Assembly (NCBI GenBank): GCA_007026445.1
Contig: VDMD01000061.1
Span: 96,742 to 160,741 of the forward strand
DNA length: 64,000 nucleotides
Direction of reading: 5' to 3'
Source: Schizophyllum amplum
Lineage: Eukaryota > Basidiomycota > Agaricomycetes > Agaricales > Schizophyllaceae
Positions 11,316 through 23,162 of this stretch are shown one piece after another (positions within the stretch are counted from its first letter, which is position 1; each line of letters begins with the position of its first letter). The notes under the pieces were generated by a model. The model saw nothing but the letters and a program-made list of their open reading frames with translations, did not search any database and was not told the origin of the DNA. The position numbers and the translations under genes were made by a program.

Positions 11316-11764
11316 GTGGGGATAATGGCAGCTACTTATGTATCTTCCAGTCATGAGAAAGAGACTCGGAAAACAACTCTCTTCAATTCATAGAGCGTGG
11401 AGCTTGCGCGAGTACGTAGGCAGAATCAGGGCAGAATGCCAAAGATATCGCTTTCATGGTTCAGCAGAGGATGCGTCACGCATCCTGATCAGAGTCACAT
11501 GATGTCACGCCGGTGTAACGCGCGCTTGTGATGCATGGATCGCGTGTGCCGATCATGTCCTCTCCTTGGCTCTTACCCTCACGTCGGGACCACAGGGACC
11601 ACAGTCCCGACCCTAGGTCTTACCTGGCGCCCTCTTGCTTGGTTTCGCGACGGAATACGGACCGCCCGAGTTTGACGGTGAAACGAACGCCGTGAGATCG
11701 GAATCACAACATCGCCTCCGGGCGCGCGCGCGAGGATATCTCGTTCGCCTCGTTCCCGACCACC

Positions 11765-14700
11765 ATGATTTCAGGCCGCTGTATCCTGCTCTCGTGCATT
11801 TGGATCTCTGGAATGCTGGTCGTGACTGCGAGCGCGGCGCTCGTCGACCCGTTACCCCAGGTGCGCGATCATGCACACCAAGCGCGACGCATATACTCAC
11901 GTATCGATCAGTCCTGGTTCTTTGACTTTTACGACCCGGACGACGCGTCTTCTCCCCTCCTCTTTCCTGTAGCCCGTGAGTGATTCCTGCACGAGCCTGT
12001 ACAGTGCCGATATAACGCGACATCAGGACAATGTGACACGCTCAGCATACAATGGTCAAGCGAGGGCGCCTCGGGGTGTGTTTCCTCCCAATACCGTCCA
12101 ATCCCTCATTGATATTCGTCAAAGTCCAACGCCCTCCCCACCATACACGTTTACCGTCTTCTCATCGTACGTCCCTTGGCTATCTCGTTGTCCAAAACTT
12201 AGGAACTCGGACTTGAAGAGCCTACTACTACCCTATCACTCTTCCAGCAGGAGATGGGGATAATCTGGTGCGTTCTCTCCGTCTTTACCTCCACGCATAT
12301 CTGACTCTGCGCCCCAGGACTGGCTGGTGACCTTCCCGCCACAAAGTCAGGTGCGCCTCTCGCTCAACTTCTTCAGCTTGAGTATGCCGCTGATCACCAT
12401 CCTTCCCACAGTTCCAACTCTGCATGGTTAGTGCCCGCGCTCTCCCCATCATCATTCAAACCTGAGGCCTCCCAGTTCGACTCTGCAGGTAACACCGGCG
12501 GCTGCCAGCGTATATATTCCGTCACAGCGCCCACAAATTCGTGCGACAACTCCACTCTGCCCGACCCACCCGCCATCCTGAGTGTCGAGGCCACCTCTGA
12601 CGACGGCACGTTGTCCTCAGATGGTGATGGACCTGCTGAGGTGCGCGGATCTTCGTGCGGGACCTCTATCGTCAGACTGACCGACCACCCACTCGCAGTG
12701 CACGGACGTGATATTTACCCCGCGAAATGGGACCGCGCCGTATAACTTGACTGTAAGCGCGTCTTCTTTGCCACCACACTTCGTCTAGTGACCTCAATAC
12801 CCAGATCCTCCCTCCGTCGCACCCGCCCCACAACATTACCATCGACGACGGCGACATGCTCAAGTGGACCGTCACCCTGTCCGAGTCGAACATCTTCTGG
12901 GCGGCGGTCACGGACAGCGAGGGCGCGCGGTGGGCGTATCCGGGGCCGATTACGGTCAGCGAGGGCGCGGACAAGTTGTGTTTGTCGGGGAGAGGGTGAG
13001 TGCTGGTTTCATGTTTCGAAGTCGGGTTTATGGTTTGATACTGGGTTGATGGCTTGCGGTTGGGTTCATAACTTGAGGTTGGGCTTGTGATTGGAGATTA
13101 GGCTTGTAGTAGGAGGTCGGGTTACGGCTGGAGGTCGAGCTTGCGGGTTGGAGGTCGAGCTGCGGGTTGGAGGTCGAGCTTGTGATCGGAGGTCGGGCTG
13201 TGAATCGTGGCATACACCTCTCCCTACACCTTCATATTTCCTTGTTCGCCTCCACCCTACTGCCTTGCTCGTTTGTTATAGCTTACCTGCCTTCCTCTTT
13301 CTCGCCCTTGCACCGCTACCCGCTCCTGCACCGCTTCCCTACCCCCATCTCTTCACTGAGCACTCACCCATCTAACACCGCGCCTACAGCTCCCGCCCGA
13401 CGGGCATCTCCCCCGGCGCGGCGGCCGGCAGCGGCGTCGGCGGTCTCGCTGCGGGCCTCATCGTAGGCGCGCTCGCTGCGTGGTTTGGGTTTAGGAGAAG
13501 GTATACAGGTGCGTTTTGGAAAAATATATCTGTGTGCGGACGAGGGAGTGGGCTTCATAGTGGACAAGGGGGTGGACGAGATAGTGGGTGAGGGAGTGGA
13601 CAAGGCGGTGGAGGGAGTGAGAGAGGCGGTGGAGGGAGTGAGAGAGGCGGTGGAGGTAGTGGGCTTCGTAGCGGACGAGGTGGTCGATGGGGTGGCGTAT
13701 GAGGGAGTGTCATCTGCAAGGGACGAGTGGGTTGGCGATGCGGCGGAGATAGTGGACGAAGTGGTGTTGTCTGCAAAGGAAGATGTGCTGGAGGACGAGG
13801 CGGTGGATGAGGAGACCTAGTCTCCGCTGGAGGAGGCAGCGTTTCGCTGACTGGACATTTGCTGACTGGACATTTGCTGACTGGACACGCAGGCGGCAGC
13901 GGACGAGGCAACCTTGGCAATGGCGAAAACTCACCGACCGACTACCGCGTCGTGCCGTTTGCGGACCCGGATGCGTCGCTTGGGGGCCGGTCGACGTCGT
14001 ATGGAGGAGGACAGACATCGTATGGAGGGCAAACGTCGTACGGAGGACGTCCCGTCTCCTTTGCCGACGGCCTCGTCGCATCCTTTCCTGCCCATACGGC
14101 AGGATCCCTTCCACCCGACGCGCAGCGCAAGAGCGTATACGTCGTGCACGGCCCCGGCGGTGCGCCGGTCACCGTGTATCACGGCGACGACACGCATGTG
14201 GTGGAGCTGCCGCCGGGGTATGAGGGCTATGAGATGGGCAGTGGGAGCAGCCGGGGCACTTGGGGAGGGGCGGCGTCGCCAAGTGGGGAACGGCTGCTGG
14301 GGGTTGGATCGGCGAGTGGGGGAGCGGGCTCTGCGAATGGGGGAGCGAGCTCTGTGAATGGGGGAGCGGCGTCCGCGAACGGCAGGGCGACGTCCCCCTT
14401 CAGTGCGACGAGCGGGTCGTTACCTCGCTTACGCCCGAACCGTCGGTCTTCGATCGAGAAGCAGCGAGGGCGGTCGTCGTCCGGGCTGAACCTCCGTACT
14501 CAAATCAGCCTGCGTACTCAGGCCGATGCGTCGGTGGAACGTGCTACGGAGTCGTCAGCGCTGCTCGGGGAGCCAGGCAGGGAGTCGGGAGAGCACCGCA
14601 GGGAGTCAGGAGAACGCCAATGCCGCAGGGAGTCGGGGGAACGCCGCGTGGAGCTCGGGGAAAGGCGCATGGAGTCGAAGGAGCGTCGTTCCCGCTCGCA

Positions 14701-15835
14701 TGCGCGCGAGGTCTCGCTGCCGTTCGGGCTGAAGCAACATACGCCGCTGCTGGGCCCGCAGGATCCTTCGCCTCCTTTGACTCCGACCGACCTGCCACTC
14801 GAGGACGATCATCCGCCTCGACGCGAGCAGCGTACGCTCTCTCCGCTGAGGCGCAGTCCGTCTCCGCCGGTCCTCCGGCTCACGACCTCTGATTTGTGGC
14901 GCGAGCAGGATGATAAGCGGCACGAGGAAGACGGCATGCTGCACAAGGATGCTGATCAACGGTATGAGGATGGTATCCAGCGACAGGTCAATGAAGCACC
15001 GGCGCTCAGTCCCCTCAGTCCCACGAGTCCGGTTCGATTCCCATTTGGACCTACCATCGAGACATCTACGTCGTTGCCCGAGCCATCTACTTCGCGATCG
15101 CCTGCGCTTCTACCGTCCGCGCTGCCCCCACCACCATCTTCACCGCCGCCAATGCTACCTATGCCATCATCGCTGGCGCCCGCCCCTTCGTCGTCGCCCT
15201 CGTCACCGGCTGTGTGGCCGAAGTCGGCGTTCTCGGAATACTCCAGCTCGGAGTCGCACTTGGGTGCAGATGACAAGCCGCGGGGCTGGCGCGCCTCGAT
15301 CTTGGACACCTTCGGGGCGACTCTTGGGCGTGGCGCCACAGGGAAGGAGCTCAAGGAGCCGACGTCGCCGACGCGGTCCCCCGACAAGAAGTTGTCGCGC
15401 GGGTCCATTGGCAAGAGCAAGGAGAGGGAAGAAACGCGTGGCCGCCTACCCACTTTCGATATGCACCTCTCGCTCGGCCGGTCGACGAGCCCAAAGTCGG
15501 CGCATATAGAGCCCTTCACGCTGCCGCCGACTCGTGCGGGGCACTACGCGCCGTCACGGCAAGGATCGGGCTCCCCCACGCGCTGGCAGGCGCCTGCGTC
15601 GCCGTCACGGTCTCGCGTGGGATCGGCGTCGCCGCCTCGTATGAGTTCAATGTCGCCGGCTCGCCGGGGGGCTAGGACTCCGCAGCCTAGGACGCCTTCA
15701 CCACCCGCGCGCTTGGTGACGCCTTCGCCATCGCGCTTGCAGCCCTCGCGCCCACCACATCCTGATGCATCACCTCGCGGCCCTAGGCCTCTTCAGCCTC
15801 TGCGTCGAGTGTCTAGCGCTCAGGACCCGTTATAA
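11765..15835 (+). CDS. Single-pass secretory-pathway membrane protein with long disordered cytosolic tail
   Basis: Twelve exons, all in phase: 11765-11860, 11912-11975, 12027-12075, 12125-12186, 12248-12267, 12318-12350, 12412-12426, 12476-12640, 12699-12752, 12805-12995, 13390-13508, 13893-15835; 936 aa. Residues 1-24 look like a signal peptide. Residues about 25-248 are an ectodomain with scattered Cys (QCDTLSIQW, NTGGCQ, SCDNST, CTDVIFTP) and N-glycosylation sequons (NGT, NLT, NIT). A Gly/Ala-rich transmembrane helix spans about 262-284, followed by FRRRY. The cytosolic tail of about 650 residues is low complexity (YGG repeats, SANGGA repeats, RRESGER repeats, TSPTRSPDKK, SP-rich end), with many possible proline-directed phosphosites. 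Basidiomycetes have many such proteins of unknown role; surface sensor or wall-linked adaptor are possibilities. Confidence 0.8.
12996..13389 (+). repeat. Repeat-bearing long intron 10 of the membrane-protein gene
   Basis: This 394-bp intron is much longer than its neighbours (about 50 nt). Between about 13020 and 13200 it contains degenerate direct repeats of about 18-22 bp (GGTTGGAGGTCGAGCTTG-like). Confidence 0.6.
13509..13892 (+). repeat. Repeat-bearing long intron 11 of the membrane-protein gene
   Basis: A 384-bp intron with purine-rich direct repeats (GAGGGAGTGGACAAGGCGGTG-like) over 13540-13700. Three tandem 16-bp TGCTGACTGGACATTT units follow at about 13847-13887, just before the acceptor. 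Each unit holds CTGAC, a candidate branch point. Confidence 0.6.
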
Positions 15836-16104
15836 CACTGCATATACTGCCCTCGAAAGCGAACGATAAATCAACGTATAGTACTTGTCTGTTCTTGCGA
15901 TGTGCTCGATATTTTATGCGATCTAATGTCGGAGACCTACATACATAATTTATATCTGCAATACTACGAATCTACGATGTTCCTAGCTGTTGTGTTTTGC
16001 TTGTTATCGATACCGACGTAGATTTACCGGTGCAGAAAGTTTGACGAGATGATCTGAATACTTGTTGGCACAAAGTACACGCACTAGCGAAAACGGCAGG
16101 TAGT

Positions 16105-18564
16105 TCATGCGCTGACGCCTACAAGAACAGCCCAGTCCGTACATACTGTACAAGTAGCCTGATTTGCCGAGTCCCCAAAATCAGGTAGCAGTGTCTGCGC
16201 TTTATGGAAAGAAGTTTGGCGCTGAGACGCAATCAATGTCTGTTCACAGAGTCCTCCCGTCCGAATGCGCAGATTGCTGCCCAGATTGGCTGTTGTACGG
16301 GGAAGATTTTGTTGAAGAAGTTTCTGCGCACGTTCTGCGCAGGAGAATTCCACGGTCGCAAATTTCCTTCGGGGCGATGCAAGCAGATCGTCCAACTGCC
16401 TCCATTTTGCCGGATCGCGCACGATCAAGGCCGGCTTCTGTTCGCTGAAGTGCAGCGCGAGTTTGCGGAGGGGGCGCACAAACTCGAGCGTCTCGAACAA
16501 CCACAGCCACTGCTGCTCTCGCAGATGCATCTCCAAGTTACCCAGGAACATGATACCCAATTCCTGCAAGTGATGAAGGACGGTGATGTCGGGCATCGGC
16601 TGCCCATTGCCTATATGAAACTCAGTCAGCATTTTGAAGGCCACTCATGCAAAGGAAACAGTGCACACCGAGTGATCTCGGACATCTCAACGCCAGTTGC
16701 TGTATCGTCTTCTGGCAGTGAAGAAGAAGCTTGTCGAGTCTCGCGTAGGATATCGTGAACCAGGTAACGTCCAGAGAAATGAGTTTGTCAACGTATCCAT
16801 GGGACGTGAAGAGGTCGGTTAGTAATACGCCTGCTGCGCGTTCAGCGTTAAATTCGCGTTTTTACGCAATTTGGCTAAGAACAAGTAAATGCTACATATA
16901 TTCGGATCTGTATATTGCTGGATAGCGAGTGCTGCAGCTATCGAGAGCTCGGTGAGCGAGTACCTTGGATAGCATTGAGGCCTTTGTGAGGCGGTAGCCA
17001 CTCCGACCGAGCACTGGACACATCATGCGAGTCCTCGGAGTCAGAGCTTCTCCGAGAGTGGTGTAAGAACCACGTCAAGGATTAGTAAACCCACTCGCAA
17101 ATCGTTATACTCTCGGAAGGTGTTTAGACTTGTCTGGAACAGTGAGGCAGATTATCTAATAAAGCCATACACGCCGCGCGCAGGCAGAAGAATTGAAGAG
17201 AGAGAGGTACAGCCAGATACGCGCTGTGGCGCGCATATCACCTGATCGCGTCCGGCGATCTGGATCGCTCTCGGAGGACGGCACGAGATTGATTGGCTTG
17301 ACATCATCCCGATGATGATCCGGGCTGGCCATAAAGCGATAAGCGGAATCGAGGGCGGCATTGTTCTCAAAGTGACTCGAGTCGAGGTATTTAAAATACA
17401 AGGAGCAGACAGTATATAAGGAGGGAGGGATACCTCATTCTGGGAGACCTATGGCCCCCCGGGACCGGGGCAATCTCCTGTGGGAAGCACCCGGATTTTC
17501 CGGTGTGAACCAAAGAGGCTCGGGTGTCCTTCCACATCCGGAAGGCATTGTTCAGGTGAAAAGACGTACGAGAGGAGCGAGACTTGGTAGAATAATCACC
17601 GGACCTTGTGTCCCTGTTCTGTCTAGTCTAAAAGTAAAGCCCACTGCACTTTCGAGTGCAAAACCCCCAAAGCTATTGTGTGATTAAGGCGTGATTAGCT
17701 TTTGCGAGAGTTTCCCGAGCATAAATGAGAAAGAGGGTCGTGTCTTCGATAGCATGTCCAGTATCTAGAGCGTGTCAGTTCTACCTTGATTCCCCCGAGC
17801 AATACAAGTCGTACTCGCAGCTCCTCTATGAGGTAGAACTTGTCGGCAGTTGTGTTGGTTTGGTTGGGGTGTGTGTGTGGTGTTTTATGATTCTGTCTTG
17901 CAGTTCTCTCTCACTCAGAGGAGCGCGTGCGCATTATTAGAGCCTCAATTCGTGAAGGGAGATGGTACGTGAGCTGGAGCTTAAGAATGATGGGGATTAA
18001 TGCGGGCTCGAGAGGAACTATCTCCGTGCCAGAGATCCACAGTACATTGATACAATGGAGCTGCTGAAGACAGGGCAGGGCGTCTAGGATGGAGCGGTGG
18101 ACCTCGTCGGCTTCTATGGTCAGCGCCACCAGCGATGGTAGTGCAAGAGCGTGAACGAGGTTGTTGCTGATCCTTCTTTTCGGAAAAGCCAAGTGTAGTA
18201 TCTCCAGATTGGATAGCATGGGCAGGATGACATGCAGCGCGATCTCTCCCGCACTGTCCTGGTCCGCCGCTTCGCCCTGCGCAATTATATCGTAGGCAAG
18301 GATATTGAAAATGCGGACGTAACGTGCAAGATGGGGGGAAGCGATGAAGACGCCGAGTAAGCGTTGGGAAGGCTCGATCCGGTCCTTCGCATAGGTGATG
18401 ATGATAGCAAGAGATTCGAAGATACGTCGTTGGCTCATGTGCAACATGGACCTATGGGCGAGAGCGCATTGTTTCAAGTATCTGGAACCATCCACGCGCA
18501 GGACGATATGATCAATGAGCTCCTGGGGCAGCTGAGTAAGAATAATTCGGCTTGTGGAGGACAT
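16105..18564 (-). pseudogene. F-box-like / LRR-type gene, interrupted by an insertion
   Basis: ATG at 18564 starts an F-box-like N-terminus (LTQLPQELIDHIVL, CALAHRSMLHMSQRRIF) followed by Leu-rich repeats down to about 17940. The matching C-terminal half resumes at about 16820 (DKLISLDVTW, LDKLLLHCQKTI) and runs to the conserved W..LDDLLAS...KFATVEF and LGSNLR end. The order matches the intact gene at 7.8 kb. Between the halves lies a 1116-bp segment with TA at both junctions; removing it joins the two halves in the same frame. A further in-frame stop (TGA) near 16630 shows additional decay or an unrecognised intron. Probably non-functional. Confidence 0.7.
16822..17937. mobile_element. 1.1-kb insertion with TA target duplication
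   Basis: The segment interrupts an F-box-like gene and is bordered by TA at 16820-16821 and 17938-17939. Its ends are weakly inverted (GTAATACGC versus ATAATGCGC). No transposase reading frame is evident. TA-flanked insertion is typical of the Tc1/mariner/pogo superfamily and its non-autonomous derivatives; class membership is inferred from this only. Confidence 0.55.
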
Positions 18565-19083
18565 TCTTGCGAGCACGAAGACCTGTGAGCTGATCGTAAG
18601 ATAGACACCCTTCTTCTCCAGGTCACATACCGTTGATTTGAGGCAGGGAGACGTACACAGCGCGAACACTAAGCATGGCCTGACTGCCGCTGGTACGTTG
18701 TAGTTCCTCAGTGGCAGTGCTCACGGCGTCGATATCGCCGTCCAACTCGGGCGATCTCGCTGTGGGACCGAGCGTCGAGCAAGAGAGAGTTGGGTGAAGA
18801 TCAAGAGTTGTACTTGGTCTCTGTGGCTCCGACGCGATGACGATGAGGGAAAGAGCTAAGGCGAGGACATGATCGGCACACGCGATAGCAGTCACGCCTC
18901 AGTTTAACTTTAAGTAAACGAGTCGCACCGTCATGTGACTTGATACGCGCGTCGCGCGACGCATCAGACTCCCACGATCGTGGGATCATTTGCATGCTGC
19001 CAATATGCCTCACGCTCTGTGCAGTGCAGAATTCTCATCCCGATATTTGGCAGTTCACGGCAATAACCATCGCGCTGCAGGTG

Positions 19084-20690
19084 ATAGAACGACGGTCGCA
19101 ACGGTAGGAGATTCCCCGCTTGGTCCTCCATTCCAGTCATTCCCAACGCTACAATGCTTACTTTGTTCTCCATAGACCAGCGGCTTTTTTGACCAGCGCC
19201 GCCAATATGGACCGTTCATGTCAGGCAACAATAGTGATCGGCAAATTCCGGGTTATTATAAAAGGCCTGCGCGCGTTCTCTTACCTTTCAGTGTCCTCCC
19301 ACCTTTGCCACTCGACCAGAGCTCGCCGCAAGGTGCTCATCTCGCCTTCCTGTTCCACTCACATCCCCATCCGCAGTAATTGTCCTGCAGGTCGCAAACA
19401 TGCCGAAGGCACAATACTTCCCACTGGTCTTTCCGCAAGAGCTCTTCGATCTTGTCCTCGACTACGTGATTGCCACAGGCGACATGAATACTTTGACGGC
19501 GTGTGCTCTTGCCCACCGCAGCCTGCGCCAGAAAAGCCAGCAAGTGATATTTCGCGAGATCAAGCTTCGCCTCAACCAGTGCCAACAAACCTCCGCTTGC
19601 ACGCGCCCGTCTACCTCGTCGCAGCGCCTATCGTCCGTCCTTCGTAAAGCGCCCGATCTTGCATCCCATATCTACACTCTCACCGTCGTTGAGGAACCCT
19701 TCTGTGCTATACCTACCGCACTGCCGGCCATCCTGCCCAGGCTACGTAATCTCACGCGGCTAGACCTGGCGAGGTGCACACGACGTGTCGTCACAGACGT
19801 AGAGATGGGCAAGATACTCGCGATGCCGGCGCTGGAAGAGCTCGTTTTGGTCGACGTCACCATCCCGCTCAATGTATTCGACTCTCTTCCTCGTCTTCGC
19901 CGCCTTATGTGCCACGATGTGCTCTGGGATTATCCCCAGTTCGGCTCGTGCACCGCGCTGCCACCGACGACATCCGTGCACCCGCCCTCATCAGCCTCCG
20001 TATCCCCAATTGCCGCACCATCCGCCGCTGCGGGTTCTGAAGACTCGCTCTCGTCTGCCCCACCCGCCTCTCGCCACCTCACCCTCTCTGGTCACGGCCC
20101 CATCAGCATCGCCGGCCTCGACCGCCTCCTCCGCTCCTTCACGTCCACCTTCAGCTACCTCACCAGCTTGGACGTCAGTTTCGTCCACACGGGGCTTCTA
20201 CCTCCCAGGGCGATATACTGCCTGGTAGAGCGTCTCCAGGGCAGCTTGGAGCAGCTGACATTAGCCTGTCCGACGGGGTTGAGCAACATACAAACCCTCC
20301 CGACGCTCGCTGGCATGCCCAAACTGAATAACTTGACCATTGAGGGGATCAACCTACACCCTTGGCACGAGCAGAACTCGTATTACTGGGTGTTCGAGGT
20401 GCTGAGACCGGTGCGCGGGCTGAGGCGGTTGGCACTGACTTTCAATATCTTGCGTGCGGTCTATGTCAAGCACGAAGGGCAGTATCTCAGCAGACTTCTC
20501 CGGCAATTTGACACTCTCCTCGCCGCCGAGGATAGGGAGTACGGGCATATTGAAGTTTGCGTGCGGGTCATGAATGATAGAGGTGCTGTTATCGGCGTCG
20601 TCAAGCATAGCACTGATAAAATCAGGCGCGCCCTCAAATACACGCACATGCGCTATGACGAACAATTGACTATCCTCCCGAGTACGTCCA
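19084..20690 (+). repeat. Inverted segmental duplication, copy 2 (partner 9720-11315)
   Basis: See copy 1. The homologous stretch starts at ACGACGGTCGCAACGGTAGG and runs through the coding region to the GTACGT donor near the 3' end. Confidence 0.75.
19257..19265 (+). promoter_or_regulatory. TATA box of duplicated F-box-like gene (copy 2)
   Basis: TATAAAAGG about 140 bp upstream of the ATG at 19400, in a stretch that aligns with the region upstream of the paralogue at 10989. Confidence 0.6.
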
Positions 20691-20788
20691 TTTCGTCTTC
20701 CCCAGGGTTTCGTGTATTGAACAGGTGCTTTAGAGGACTGAACTCCATCAGCGGTTTTTCAAGATATGGAAGCGTCGCGGCTCAGTAA
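19400..20788 (+). CDS. F-box-like / LRR-type protein, duplicated copy 2
   Basis: ATG at 19400 gives MPKAQYFPLVFPQELFD and 462 aa if unspliced to TAA at 20788. It is a close paralogue of the gene at 9.7-11.0 kb, with the same F-box-like start, CALAHRSLRQKSQQ segment, LTRLDLARCTRRVV repeat, Ser/Pro-rich linker and VCVRVMNDRGAVIGVV end. A GTACGT donor about 110 nt before the stop sits where the paralogues also have GTACGT. A 47-nt intron there would give a shorter C-terminus (about 430 aa). Likely SCF adaptor by family. It lies divergently from the broken F-box-like gene to its left. Confidence 0.8.
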   Translation: MPKAQYFPLVFPQELFDLVLDYVIATGDMNTLTACALAHRSLRQKSQQVIFREIKLRLNQCQQTSACTRPSTSSQRLSSVLRKAPDLASHIYTLTVVEEPFCAIPTALPAILPRLRNLTRLDLARCTRRVVTDVEMGKILAMPALEELVLVDVTIPLNVFDSLPRLRRLMCHDVLWDYPQFGSCTALPPTTSVHPPSSASVSPIAAPSAAAGSEDSLSSAPPASRHLTLSGHGPISIAGLDRLLRSFTSTFSYLTSLDVSFVHTGLLPPRAIYCLVERLQGSLEQLTLACPTGLSNIQTLPTLAGMPKLNNLTIEGINLHPWHEQNSYYWVFEVLRPVRGLRRLALTFNILRAVYVKHEGQYLSRLLRQFDTLLAAEDREYGHIEVCVRVMNDRGAVIGVVKHSTDKIRRALKYTHMRYDEQLTILPSTSISSSPGFRVLNRCFRGLNSISGFSRYGSVAAQ

Positions 20789-21204
20789 TCAGGTGAGTGC
20801 GTGTTTGAGTTTCTCCGCCTCCGTCTTTGATGACAATGTCTGTATCATCGAAACATATGTGCGATGAGCGGGGCGGCTCGTGCGACACGTTCATTCTACG
20901 ACTAGAGCCTTGGGCTCTGCATCTTCTCTTTGTACCCTCCGCCACCTGCCTTCGCTCGTCCACATCGCTGATATCACAAATCAGGAATGTTCATTGCATA
21001 CAGGTCGATATTAGCCAGGGCTTGGCTAGACAGCTCGCCTCACTATTTGACTGAAATCACCGGAGGCGCGCCGGATGGAGAGCAGTATTTCCACAAGAAC
21101 ATTGATAATCGATTCTTCTGTTGCAAAGCTACTTGTACATGACATATCCGATGGCGCATGGCCCACAACACAGAGAGCAATAGAGTGAGGAATGAGTAAG
21201 TACA

Positions 21205-21286
21205 GCAGGTGACACCGCAGTATACAATCGACATCTGCTCGCCGTCGACGAGCATATCATCGAGCCTCGATGGAGTTGTCACCTGC
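21205..21286 (-). ncRNA. Conserved hairpin downstream of gene D (copy 1)
   Basis: GCAGGTGACACC (21205-21216) faces GTTGTCACCTGC (21275-21286), enclosing a second stem (GCTCG...CGAGC). The same nested inverted repeats follow the other D copy at 51889-51971. It lies 40-120 bp beyond the stop codon, so it may be a 3' UTR structure or a small inserted repeat. Confidence 0.4.
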
Positions 21287-21325
21287 GGCACTGACTTCCT
21301 CTCACCCTGAAGTACGTCGACCCAT

Positions 21326-22083
21326 CTACAAGACGCGCCTACCAGGCATGGGGCGCGGGCCGCGAGGACGCATGGGCGGGCTTTGCATGTCCTCCTCCTC
21401 CTGAGGGAGCGTGATTAGCGCTAGCATATAGATGACAAGGACGATACGTACCTCTGCGGCTGCCACATCCGCCAACCCCCGCGCGATGCCCGGGAAACGG
21501 GGCTCGACATGCACAGCTGCCTCAATGACTGCAGCCTCGCGCTCCGCAGAGGGCACCTCGGTGTTGAGGTCGCCCGGAAGGAAGGCGGCACGGCGGAGGC
21601 TGTTCATCGAATTCGCGTCTGCGACATCGCGCGTGAACATCTGCCAGGGGAAGGAGTCAGTCCGTTTGGCAGCGGCGCAGAGCGCGTTAGACTCACGTGC
21701 GAGAAGAAGCCGAGCTCCTGGTTTGTCGTGGAGGATTGATTCTGGATGGGCGCGATGGTCACGGGCTGGACCTGCAGCGCAGAGGGGGCAGGCTGGTTGA
21801 CCGTGGCCTGGTTGGTCGCGGGCTGGTTGTTCGTGGGCAGGTTGGTCGCGGAAGGCTCAATCCTGATGGGCGGTCCAGGAAGGATCATGTCGTATGCGGG
21901 CCCTGAGACCAGCGTCGGGCGGCTCCGTAGGAGGCCGACACAGACCTGCGAGAGAATCGACATTCAACGGGGGCGAGAAACCGTGGCGAGATGCTTGCAT
22001 ACCTTTTTGATCTTATAGACTATGGAACTTTTACGCTCCTCGGCTACCTCCACCTCCAGGCGGCACTTGGTAATGTGGGACAT
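21326..22083 (-). CDS. Family D small hypothetical protein (intact copy)
   Basis: Four exons (22083-22003, 21945-21697, 21640-21452, 21400-21326) are in phase with canonical sites and give 197 aa. Exon 1 encodes MSHITKCRLEVEVAEERKS and a Lys-rich end. Exon 2 has RPTLVSGPAYDMILPG followed by Asn/Gln/Pro/Thr-rich low complexity. Exon 3 has TRDVADANSMNSLRRAAF and EVPSAEREA. Exon 4 is short, with an acidic start and Arg/Pro end (PRGPRPMPGRRVL). A second copy at 50.9-51.8 kb keeps the same exon boundaries but is frameshifted. No known domain and no signal or membrane segment. Expression and function unknown. Confidence 0.7.
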
Positions 22084-23162
22084 GGTAAGAGTGAGAGGCT
22101 CGAGTCCGAGGGGTGCACTGGCGCGTCGTGGGCTCGAGGGAGTTTCGCGCCGGTGAGCGCAGAAGACAAGGAACGAAGTAACAAATTGATGGAATACGGA
22201 AGAAGAAGGCCAAAGACGAGTCGCCTGCGCGCTGAGTCATCAGGGCACGTTACCATTCCCATTATGCAGGACAATGGGACTGTCTTAATCTGATATGATG
22301 GATGGCTTATCGCGCCGGTCTTGCCGAAGCCGCCGCACTTCCGGATGGTCTGTTCGCGCGCAAAGAATTCCGGCGGGTCCAAGCAAGCGTAGAGAGGTCG
22401 CCAAAGAGCTCCTGGCCAAGGGGGAGGGGATCCGAGGGTCCGTACGGCAGAATTCGGATGGTGGGGAAGATGCTGATCGGATTAGGCATTGATAGCATTG
22501 TTCTTTCCTGCGTTCTGCTTCGACGACGCGTAGCGAGCAGAATGCCTAGAGTTCCCGGTAAGACTCTCGACTCTTGTCCCATCGTGCGGCAAATACGGCT
22601 GATATTTTTGTAGACCTGAACTGTGTCAACGCACATGGACTGCAGCAGGTAAGAGCACTCCACTATACTAAACGACTCAGGATCCTGCTAGCGAGCGGGC
22701 AATCGCGCTCCCGTCCCATCTATACTATGCTGTACTATGTCCTGCAGCGTAGTTGAGCGCAGTTGACACGCCTTCAGCGTCCCAGGTGATGCCACGGTAC
22801 GTCCCTTTGGCACTCGCGAGCGCATTGCACCGGAACATCCCATATCATGATCCTTATGCTTGCGCCTCCAATTCCACCAAGCGTCACTTCGGACTACAGC
22901 CTAGGTCAGAAATGCAGTTCTCGCACCGTAGGAAGGATTAGGAGGAAGCGTTGCGCTCGTCACCAGTCTCGTCGTCTTGCCTTCGAGCGCATAGACAGTC
23001 ACGTCTAAGTAAGTCAAGCACGATCCCTTCGTTTTTGATATTTTTTGAGGCGCATTTGCAGAGAGAGCGTCGATAAAGGCGTGTTATCATACGCCTAGAG
23101 GCGGTACAGGGGACTACGAGATGCTGGCTCGCCTGAGAACGGACTTCGTACGCCAACCAGAC
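22084..23162. other. Inter-gene part of the duplicated block
   Basis: Around 22255-22390 a stretch is strongly conserved with 50607-50750. In one frame (minus here) it reads LDPPEFFAREQTIRK then GFGKTGAISHPSYQI; the opposite strand frame (YDGWLIAPVLPKP) is also conserved. An exon is likely, but strand and gene limits cannot be decided. Confidence 0.35.

Noticed and set aside
14956..15519. Long open frames antisense to the membrane-protein tail
   Set aside because: The plus strand has a 12-exon model with signal peptide and transmembrane helix; antisense openness follows from GC-rich Ser/Pro codons.
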